NCBI GenBank assembly: GCA_964521075.1
Contig: CAZFPI010000095.1
Location: 1-10,112 of the forward strand
From: Sterolibacterium sp964521075
GTDB lineage: Bacteria > Pseudomonadota > Gammaproteobacteria > Burkholderiales > Rhodocyclaceae
DNA: 10,112 bases
Direction: 5' to 3'
Numbering within the stretch: the first letter of the stretch is position 1; the number at the start of each line of letters is the position of its first letter. The notes beneath the pieces were generated by a model. That model had not been told where the DNA came from and ran no database searches. It saw only the letters and a list, made by a program, of their open reading frames with translations. Positions 1-4,686 of this stretch are shown one piece after another. The translations under genes and the position numbers were made by a program.

Positions 1-55
1 CACCCCGAATTCTCTTTCATCATCAGGGGTGGCGCCTGTCGCAATGATCGTTAGG
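1..55. repeat. 55-bp direct repeat, copy 1
   Basis: By eye, bases 1-55 are identical to 106-160, giving a period of 105 bp. The unit has internal symmetry. CACCCC (1-6) can pair with GGGGTG (26-31), GGCGCC (31-36) is self-complementary, and CGCAA (40-44) can pair with TTGCG (56-60, just outside the shared part). The copy starts at the window edge, so its true left end is unknown and more copies may lie to the left. Confidence 0.9.
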
Positions 56-105
56 TTGCGGGGTCAAGCCACCAAAAATTTGCGCGACCTTTTCCCGCCA
101 CCTTC

Positions 106-160
106 CACCCCGAATTCTCTTTCATCATCAGGGGTGGCGCCTGTCGCAATGATCGTTAGG
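106..160. repeat. 55-bp direct repeat, copy 2
   Basis: This is a perfect second copy of bases 1-55. The sequence diverges from copy 1 at base 161, where copy 1 continues with TTGCGGGGTC and this copy with CTTTATCGGG. The array therefore appears to end here, possibly with a truncated last unit. The 105-bp period is a multiple of three, which is why a short frame runs through both copies; I do not take that as coding. Confidence 0.9.
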
Positions 161-192
161 CTTTATCGGGCCGAATCAATAACCGGCCAGGC

Positions 193-230
193 CCAAGCCA
201 CTGGACCCCGGCTTTCGCCGGGGTGACGAG
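193..230 (-). repeat. REP-like palindromic repeat, copy 1 (38 bp)
   Basis: This 38-bp stretch is identical to 404-441. Its core is a hairpin, ACCCCGGC-TTTC-GCCGGGGT, flanked by CTGG and GACG. It belongs to the very common proteobacterial intergenic palindrome type that reads CGTC...CCAG on the other strand, and the strand given here follows that reading. Diverged copies occur at 489-516 and 4550-4578. Confidence 0.85.
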
Positions 231-353
231 GAAGCTGGGGGTTCCGTCGCCAATGGGGCAATCACAGGAACACGACGGAAGTCGCCGCTTTTTCCGGAAA
301 CCCTGATCCCTGATTATCGACCCAGCGCGTTGAGGATGAACCACCACCCGTAG

Positions 354-380
354 GGGCAGCCTTTACGGCTGCGGCTGCCC
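354..380. repeat. GC-rich hairpin (GGGCAGCC/GGCTGCCC)
   Basis: GGGCAGCC at 354-361 and GGCTGCCC at 373-380 are exact reverse complements around an 11-base loop. The preceding GTAGG makes it resemble the GTAGGGGC...-type palindromic repeats scattered in many bacterial genomes. There is no T-run on either side, so I read it as an interspersed repeat rather than a terminator. Confidence 0.6.
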
Positions 381-403
381 GCAGTTCAGAGGCACAAAAC
401 CAG

Positions 404-441
404 CCAAGCCACTGGACCCCGGCTTTCGCCGGGGTGACGAG
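404..441 (-). repeat. REP-like palindromic repeat, copy 2 (38 bp)
   Basis: This is an exact duplicate of 193-230, 211 bp away and in the same orientation. Perfect identity over 38 bp, including bases outside the hairpin, suggests recent spread or a local duplication rather than convergence on a hairpin. Confidence 0.85.
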
Positions 442-488
442 TCAATCTGCGCGTCCAGTTATTGATCCGGCGCGCAAATGCACAAAGC

Positions 489-516
489 CGTCGCCCCGGC
501 GAACGTCGGGGCCCAG
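489..516 (+). repeat. REP-like palindromic repeat, diverged copy 3
   Basis: Aligned with the reverse complement of the copies at 201-228 and 412-439, 24 of 28 positions agree. The hairpin GCCCCGGC-GAAC-GTCGGGGC keeps one G-T wobble pair. It is inverted relative to the first two copies. Confidence 0.75.
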
Positions 517-541
517 GAAAAACAAGTCTGGCCAGAAACGC

Positions 542-572
542 AAAAAGCCGCTTCACCTTTCAGTGAGCGGTT
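542..572 (-). terminator. Probable rho-independent terminator of the fliC-flaG unit
   Basis: Read on the minus strand, CCGCTCAC and GTGAAGCGG form an eight-pair stem with one bulged A and the loop TGAAAG. It is followed by C and then TTTTT (plus-strand A-run at 542-546). It lies about 120 bp after the flaG stop on the transcribed strand, a plausible end point for the flagellin transcript. The T-run is short, so some read-through is possible. Confidence 0.55.
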
Positions 573-691
573 ATCCCAAGGCACGGCAATGCAGTTACGC
601 TACAACGCCACAGCAGCACAAACCCGGCAGCCCGAAAACTCGCCACGGAGGCCAGAACCCTCCAAACAGCCAAAACGCTGCGAAGAAAAAC

Positions 692-1114
692 TCAGGCCTT
701 TTCCTTCAGCAGATCCCCCCGCTTCAAGCCCTGGAATTCCTCCAGCGACTTGGCCAGTGCCAGCATTTCTTCGGAAGGAAACTGGCGGATCACTTCGTCG
801 GTTGCTGAATCCACAACCTTGACGACGGTTTTTCCGGAATCCTTATCGAGCGAAAACACGAGGCTGTTCGATTTCGACTGAAGAACCTCCTGCGCCTTTC
901 GCGCAGCCTCCCTGACTTCGGCGGCGGAGGGTTCGGATTTTGGCAAGACCGGCGCGGCAGTTTTCGCGGCTGCTGCAGCAACCTGTGCAACCTGTGCTGC
1001 CGGAGCAGCGGCGACAGGGGCGGAAGCTCCCCGTGCGGCAGGCTCTGCCGCAGCGGCAGGAATAGTGCCACCCTGCGCGAGATTGCCAGGAGTATTGATG
1101 GGCTGGATGGACAT
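692..1114 (-). CDS. flaG: Flagellar protein FlaG
   Basis: This 140-residue protein belongs to the FlaG family, small proteins encoded beside flagellin genes and linked to filament length control; their exact biochemical role is unsettled. An N-terminal tail is followed by an Ala/Pro-rich low-complexity linker (residues about 19-57) and then the conserved FlaG core (about 66-140). The core contains LVFSLDKDSGKTVVKVVDS, EVIRQFPSEEMLAL and a charged C-terminus. The ATG at 1114 has a good ribosome binding site: AGGGGA on the minus strand (plus 1121-1126), about 6 bases upstream. It lies 92 bp downstream of fliC on the same strand, separated by a strong hairpin, and no separate promoter is obvious. 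It is therefore probably expressed by reduced read-through from the flagellin promoter. The family call is firm; the Ala-rich linker is longer than I would expect for a minimal FlaG. Confidence 0.88.
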   Translation of the reverse strand: MSIQPINTPGNLAQGGTIPAAAAEPAARGASAPVAAAPAAQVAQVAAAAAKTAAPVLPKSEPSAAEVREAARKAQEVLQSKSNSLVFSLDKDSGKTVVKVVDSATDEVIRQFPSEEMLALAKSLEEFQGLKRGDLLKEKA

Positions 1115-1141
1115 GATCTATCCCCTTTTCAGTGTCTGCGA

Positions 1142-1177
1142 CGATGGCGGACACCCCCTCCGGAGTGCCCGCCATCG
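1142..1177 (-). promoter_or_regulatory. Strong hairpin between fliC and flaG (attenuator or mRNA-end stabiliser)
   Basis: CGATGGCGG (1142-1150) is the exact reverse complement of CCGCCATCG (1169-1177). After one A-C mismatch, CAC (1152-1154) pairs with GTG (1165-1167), giving about 12 pairs. No T-run follows on the minus strand, so it is not a canonical intrinsic terminator. It sits about 30 bp after the flagellin stop, where it could protect the 3' end of processed fliC mRNA or reduce transcription into flaG. Confidence 0.65.
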
Positions 1178-1206
1178 CCTTGCTTCATTCACTCAGTACC
1201 GGCAGT

Positions 1207-3039
1207 TTAGCCCTTCAGCAGGCTCAACACCGAGTTCGGCAGCGAATTGGCTTGCGCCAGCATCGCCGTACCTGCCTGCTGCAGAATCTGGGCACGCGAC
1301 ATGTTGGCGGTTTCTGCCGCGAAGTCGGTATCCTGAATCCGGCTACGCGAGGCCGAGAGGTTTTCTGCGGTGGTCTGCAGATTGGTCACGACCGAGCTGA
1401 AGCGGTTCTGGTACGCGCCAAGTGCTGCACGCGAGCTGTTGATCTGCGAGAGTGCCGAATCGAGCACACCGATGGCACTGGAGGCCCCGGCAGCCGTGGT
1501 GAGGTCAAGAGCGGAAACACCGGAGGCAGCGGTCAGCGTGGCGGCGGTATAGCCCGCCGAGAGGCCACTCGACCCCGACGCACCGGCCGCCACCTTGGAC
1601 ACCGTCAGACCGCTACCGCTCGTCGTATTGACATTGACCGAGGAGTAGTAGCTGACAGTGCGGATATTCACCGTCGACATGCCGGTAGTACCCGTACCGG
1701 CCAGGCTTGTCGCATTCTGAACCCCGGCCGTCACTTGGGTACCGCTCATCCGCAACTCGATCTGCGCTCCCGTGGCCGAAGTCAGGGAATAGCCCGTCCC
1801 CGCGCCATTGACGGTTGCCGTCACCCCTGTCTTGTCCTTGATTGCATTGATGGCAGCGACAAGATTTGTCGTTTGTGTCGCGGCTACGTTGGTTGCCGTC
1901 AATGCTCCCACGTCATAGCCATTGATCATGAATTCGCCGGCGACAAGATTGATACCGGTCGTACCGATCGTCCCCGAGCTGAAACCGCTATTCACCTTCT
2001 CTTCAACAAAAGTGTTGGTCGTGGTATCCGAGCCGAAGCCCAGGCCGGAAATGGCCGTGGTCACCGCGCCGTTCAGGCTGATCGAGATATTGCGGCCGTC
2101 AGCGGCACTCAGCGACACAGCCCCCGTGCTGGTGTCAAAGGTTGCAGCCACACCGGTGAGCCCCGTCTTGGCATTGATGGCGGCCGTCATCTGGCCACCG
2201 CGCTCCTGAGCAGTAGCCGCAGCAGCGATGGCCCCGATGTCGATGCCGTTGATGGAAACCTGGCCTGCCGTGATACCTGTCGCAAAACCGGTTGCCGCCG
2301 CCCCCACCAGCGTGTTGGCCTGGACGGTAGCCGTCGCCCCCGTATTGGCGGCATTGATGGCATTGGCGATGGCCAGGGCACTGGTGCGGCCGCCGTAAGC
2401 AGAAACGCCGTCAGATGATGTCGCGCCGACGCTGACGCCGTTAATGGCGAGGTCACCGCTGGAAAGGCCGGAACCATCGACGCGGGCACCCGTCGATTTG
2501 GTGGTGTAACTGGTGTTCGCCCCCACCCCCAGCGCATCCGTCTTGGCACTGGCGATCTTGTCGATGCTGATGGTCTGGCCGGAGTTCGCGCCGACCTGGA
2601 AGGCCTGGGCGGAGAAGGAACCGTCGAGCAGATTCACGCCGTTGAAGCTGGTGGTGGTGGCCACACGCTGGATTTCACTGATCAGCTGGGTAGCTTCGTT
2701 GTTCAGCGCGGCGCGGTCGGAAGCACTGTTACTGGCGTTGGCGGATTGCACGGCCAGCTCGCGGATACGCTGGAGGTTGTCGGAAACGGCGTTCAGCGCG
2801 CCTTCAGCCGTCTGCGCCAGGGAGATACCGTCGTTAGCGTTACGGGCCGCCTGATTCAGACCGTTGATCTGCGTGGTCATGCGCGAGGAAATCGCCATGC
2901 CGGCGGCGTCGTCCTTGGCACTGTTGATACGGAGACCAGAGGAAAGACGCTGCAGCGAGGTCGTCAACGAAGTCTGGGAGGCAGTCAGGTTACGCTGGGA
3001 GTTCAGCGACGAGATATTGGTATTGATATAGGAAGCCAT
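1207..3039 (-). CDS. fliC: Flagellin (filament subunit)
   Basis: This 610-residue protein is the flagellar filament subunit, exported through the flagellar type III apparatus and polymerised outside the cell. The N-terminal D0/D1 region (1-160) starts MASYINTNISSLNSQRNL and has the conserved SSGLRINSAKDDAAGMAI and LQRIRELAVQSAN segments. The C-terminal D1/D0 region (about 520-610) ends NSLPNSVLSLLKG. It is longer than minimal flagellins of about 280 residues and carries a Ser/Thr/Ala/Gly-rich variable middle (about 165-515). There I see three flagellin IN-type motifs, INGVSVGA (199-206), INGIDIGA (263-270) and INGYDVGA (372-379), each followed by an AINA segment. There is no cysteine. The ATG at 3039 follows AAAGGAG (plus 3047-3053) by 7 bases. 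A sigma-28 promoter lies upstream. The Ser/Thr-rich middle and the neighbouring glycosylation genes suggest the filament is O-glycosylated; that is inference. Confidence 0.96.
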   Translation of the reverse strand: MASYINTNISSLNSQRNLTASQTSLTTSLQRLSSGLRINSAKDDAAGMAISSRMTTQINGLNQAARNANDGISLAQTAEGALNAVSDNLQRIRELAVQSANASNSASDRAALNNEATQLISEIQRVATTTSFNGVNLLDGSFSAQAFQVGANSGQTISIDKIASAKTDALGVGANTSYTTKSTGARVDGSGLSSGDLAINGVSVGATSSDGVSAYGGRTSALAIANAINAANTGATATVQANTLVGAAATGFATGITAGQVSINGIDIGAIAAAATAQERGGQMTAAINAKTGLTGVAATFDTSTGAVSLSAADGRNISISLNGAVTTAISGLGFGSDTTTNTFVEEKVNSGFSSGTIGTTGINLVAGEFMINGYDVGALTATNVAATQTTNLVAAINAIKDKTGVTATVNGAGTGYSLTSATGAQIELRMSGTQVTAGVQNATSLAGTGTTGMSTVNIRTVSYYSSVNVNTTSGSGLTVSKVAAGASGSSGLSAGYTAATLTAASGVSALDLTTAAGASSAIGVLDSALSQINSSRAALGAYQNRFSSVVTNLQTTAENLSASRSRIQDTDFAAETANMSRAQILQQAGTAMLAQANSLPNSVLSLLKG

Positions 3040-3046
3040 TTTGTTT

Positions 3047-3053
3047 CTCCTTT
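3047..3053 (-). promoter_or_regulatory. fliC ribosome binding site
   Basis: AAAGGAG on the minus strand lies 7 bases before the flagellin ATG. It is a near-consensus Shine-Dalgarno element at good spacing and fixes the start at 3039, as expected for a very highly expressed protein. Confidence 0.85.
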
Positions 3054-3075
3054 ACTTATCAGGAAGTTACAGGTG

Positions 3076-3101
3076 AAAGGCGCAATGTCTTCGCCGCCTT
3101 T
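3076..3101 (-). promoter_or_regulatory. Stem-loop at the predicted 5' end of fliC mRNA
   Basis: On the minus strand AAAGGCG (from plus 3101-3095) pairs perfectly with CGCCTTT (from plus 3082-3076) around a 12-base loop. The sigma-28 -10 element ends at 3109, so transcription should begin near 3100-3103, putting this stem at the very start of the transcript. A 5'-terminal stem could shield the mRNA from 5'-end-dependent decay; that role is inferred. Confidence 0.5.
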
Positions 3102-3108
3102 GATTCAG

Positions 3109-3135
3109 CTAACGGCCCGTGGTATGGAAACTTTA
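3109..3135 (-). promoter_or_regulatory. Sigma-28 (FliA) promoter of fliC
   Basis: The minus strand reads TAAAGTTT (plus 3128-3135), exactly 11 bases of spacer, then GCCGTTAG (plus 3109-3116). The FliA consensus is TAAAGTTT-N11-GCCGATAA, so the -35 element is perfect, the spacer exact and the -10 element matches 6 of 8. It lies 70-96 bp upstream of the flagellin ATG and gives a leader of about 60 nucleotides. Expression is therefore expected in the late flagellar class, after hook completion and FlgM export. Confidence 0.92.
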
Positions 3136-3199
3136 GGGGGAGAGATGAAAATTTTTGCCCCAGGTTTTTCTGGCATGCGCGTGCCCCGGGGATGCACGG

Positions 3200-3221
3200 G
3201 TTAATCAGCGTTTCCTCAGTC
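3200..3221 (+). repeat. Dispersed TTAATCAGCG motif, copy A
   Basis: This 22-bp stretch agrees with 9994-10015 at 19 of 22 positions, and its first 17 bases agree at 15 of 17 with the reverse complement of 4512-4528. The shared 17-mer is GYTAATCAGCGKYTCCT. Its right end overlaps the stop codon of the aminotransferase gene. Copies A and C are in the same orientation and bracket the whole sugar-modification cassette. Confidence 0.6.
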
Positions 3222-4332
3222 AGGCAGCACAGAGAACCTGAAAAACCCGCTCAAGCTCTGCCTCTTCCAGCCCCGGATAAACGGGAAGACAGAGTATTTG
3301 TTGCGCGATATCGTTGGCAACAGGCAGATTTCCTGCCACCGCAGACGGAAGACCACGGTACATGGGCAAGTTGCTGATGAGCGGATAAAAGTAACGACGG
3401 GGGTAAATGTTGTTTTCCCTGAGGCGTGCATAAAGCTCGTCACGCGTCAGCGGGTAATCTTCTGTCACGAGCACAGGAAAATAGGCGTGGTTTTCCTTCA
3501 CGCCGACAGGCGGAGGCAGGCAGCGCAACCCGGGGATGTTTGCCAACCTTTCCCGGTAAGCCAGGTCAATTTTCCTGCGCTGTTCAATGGCGTGTGCGAT
3601 GTGTTTGAGCTGCAATAACCCCAGTGCCGCATTGAACTCGCTCATTTTTCCGTTGATCCCGGCGGCAACAACAACGGTCTCATCAACAATGCCAAAGTTC
3701 TTGAGGTGATCGATATGCTCCTTCGTCTTTTTGTCGGGGCAGACAATGGCCCCACCTTCAAAAGTATTGAACACTTTTGTAGCGTGAAAACTCAGAATGG
3801 AGAGATCACCATGCTGGAGCAGGGGCTGGTCGTTCAGGCGAACCCCAAAAGCATGGGCGGCGTCGTAGATGACTTTCAGATTGTAGTTGTCAGCAATTTT
3901 CTGGATAACATCGACGTCACAGGGACGGCCATAGCAGTGCACCGGCAGAATGGCTGTTGTTTGCGGTGTGATGGCAGCCTCAATTCTCGAAGGATCCAGA
4001 TTGAAGGTATCCGGGTCAATATCGGCAAAGACAGGCCTGATACCATTCCACAGCAGGGCATGAGCCGTCGCGACAAAGGAAAACGGAGTGGTAATGACTT
4101 CGCCACCAATGCGTAAGGCTTGCAGTGCGGTAATCAGGGCCAGGGTGCCATTGGCAAACAAGGAGATATGCGGCACCCCGAGCATCTCGCCCAATTCCTG
4201 CTCAAATTGCTCATGAAACGGGCCCGCATTGGTCAACCTCTTGCTCGCCCAGATTTTCTCAAGACTGGGCAAAAACTCTTCCAGAGGAGGAAGGTAAGGC
4301 TGGGTAACGAGAATGGGAGTGGTATTTGACAT
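3220..4332 (-). CDS. vioA: VioA-like dTDP-4-amino-4,6-dideoxyglucose (viosamine) aminotransferase
   Basis: This 370-residue PLP enzyme belongs to the DegT/DnrJ/EryC1/StrS sugar aminotransferase family. It most resembles VioA, which converts dTDP-4-keto-6-deoxyglucose plus glutamate to dTDP-viosamine in the cytoplasm. Diagnostic stretches are VTQPYLPPLEEF (9-20), LFANGTLAL, TTPFSFVATAH, VHCYGRPCDV, IYDAAHAFG with cofactor Asp157, and SFHATKVFNTFEGG with Schiff-base Lys186. I chose the ATG at 4332 because family proteins begin near this point; a TTG at 4374 would add 14 residues, and neither start has a strong ribosome binding site. It is divergent from the glycosyltransferase operon and convergent to nothing. 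Two counted rows (3661-3780) are 56/120 G+C, far below the neighbours, suggesting separate acquisition. The family is certain; VioA rather than a QdtB- or FdtB-type enzyme is from recalled similarity. The rmlA/rmlB-type precursor genes are not in the window. Confidence 0.8.
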   Translation of the reverse strand: MSNTTPILVTQPYLPPLEEFLPSLEKIWASKRLTNAGPFHEQFEQELGEMLGVPHISLFANGTLALITALQALRIGGEVITTPFSFVATAHALLWNGIRPVFADIDPDTFNLDPSRIEAAITPQTTAILPVHCYGRPCDVDVIQKIADNYNLKVIYDAAHAFGVRLNDQPLLQHGDLSILSFHATKVFNTFEGGAIVCPDKKTKEHIDHLKNFGIVDETVVVAAGINGKMSEFNAALGLLQLKHIAHAIEQRRKIDLAYRERLANIPGLRCLPPPVGVKENHAYFPVLVTEDYPLTRDELYARLRENNIYPRRYFYPLISNLPMYRGLPSAVAGNLPVANDIAQQILCLPVYPGLEEAELERVFQVLCAA

Positions 4333-4511
4333 GGCACTGGAAAAAATACAAATTGAACACTTGCTGCCCTGCAAGCCAGGGAACCGCTGCTGTTTTCGGC
4401 CAAGTCATCCTGCATTCCTTGGCCGCACCGCGAATAGAATAGCCGAGTTTTCCTGCAAGCACCGGATCAGAATTGAACCATACCGGCCCTGATCAAATCA
4501 CCCGGCACTCA

Positions 4512-4528
4512 AGGAGACGCTGATTAGC
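4512..4528 (-). repeat. Dispersed TTAATCAGCG motif, copy B (inverted)
   Basis: On the minus strand this reads GCTAATCAGCGTCTCCT, two mismatches in 17 from copy A at 3200-3216. It is next to a CCCGGGGCCCGGG palindrome (4528-4540). It lies between the two divergent transcription units of the cassette, in opposite orientation to the copies at the outer edges. Confidence 0.55.
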
Positions 4529-4549
4529 CCGGGGCCCGGGATCCAGAAT

Positions 4550-4578
4550 CGTCGTTCCGGCAAAAGCCGGAACCCAGG
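4550..4578 (+). repeat. REP-like palindrome, copy 4
   Basis: This copy has a perfect hairpin, GTTCCGGC-AAAA-GCCGGAAC (4554-4573), flanked by CGTC and CCAGG. It has the same architecture and flanks as the elements at 193-230, 404-441 and 489-516. The stem has changed from CCCC/GGGG to TTCC/GGAA with compensatory bases on both sides, so pairing is kept. Confidence 0.75.
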
Positions 4579-4600
4579 AGAATCAATGCACTGCCTCCAG

Positions 4601-4616
4601 CCCCCCCACGGGGGGG
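4601..4616. repeat. C7-AC-G7 homopolymer palindrome
   Basis: Seven C (4601-4607), AC, then seven G (4610-4616) form a near-perfect inverted repeat of homopolymers, 71-86 bp upstream of the glycosyltransferase start. Such tracts can slip during replication, but seven bases is short for phase variation and no promoter elements are placed around it. Confidence 0.6.
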
Positions 4617-4686
4617 ATACGCAAGAACTTCCGGCAATACCCCGATACGCTTGTCTTGACACGAAACCACGGAGCAACCTCACTTC

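Larger units (their letters stand above)
1..691. other. Gene-free, repeat-rich intergenic region
   Basis: No open frame here resembles a known protein. The plus-strand frames at 29-226, 434-808 and 478-822 have low-complexity, repeat-derived or shadow-like composition and no plausible ribosome binding site. The stretch instead holds at least six repeat or hairpin elements, listed separately, plus a terminator-like hairpin for the flagellin genes to its right. In many betaproteobacteria fliD follows flaG; it is not seen in this interval, so it must lie further left or elsewhere. The long gene-free span may mark the end of the flagellar cluster. Confidence 0.7.
4333..4686. other. Divergent intergenic region with repeats, no clear promoter
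   Basis: This 354-bp gap separates vioA from the oppositely oriented glycosyltransferase operon, so it should hold promoters for both. I could not find a convincing sigma-70, sigma-28 or sigma-54 promoter for either. It does hold an inverted copy of the dispersed TTAATCAGCG motif (4512-4528), a REP-like palindrome (4550-4578) and a C7-AC-G7 tract (4601-4616). Confidence 0.6.

Noticed and set aside
1..160. CRISPR-like array
   Set aside because: There are only two repeats, the 55-bp unit is longer than usual CRISPR repeats, and its symmetry is that of a palindromic element. No cas genes are in the window.
434..822. Two overlapping plus-strand frames of 114 and 124 residues
   Set aside because: They run through a REP element and the opposite strand of the flaG terminator and 3' end. 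Composition is Pro/Arg/Gln-rich with no ribosome binding site.
1132..2418. 428-residue plus-strand open frame opposite fliC
   Set aside because: It lies wholly antisense to an unmistakable flagellin gene. Its Arg/His/Gly-rich sequence shows no domain, as expected for a shadow frame in GC-rich DNA.
3143..3198. Hairpins after vioA on the minus strand as its terminator
   Set aside because: CGTGC/GCACG (3180-3198) is only 5 bp. The next stem, near 3150-3176, is bulged and followed by a mixed A/T run, so neither is convincing.
4623..4655. Sigma-28-like -10 (CCCGATAC) upstream of the glycosyltransferase
   Set aside because: The sequence 11 bases further upstream (CAAGAACT) matches the -35 consensus at only 3 of 8 positions.
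4656..4684. TTGACA at 4656-4661 as a -35 box for the glycosyltransferase operon
   Set aside because: No acceptable -10 hexamer lies 16-18 bp downstream, and the site would put transcription start at or after the start codon.
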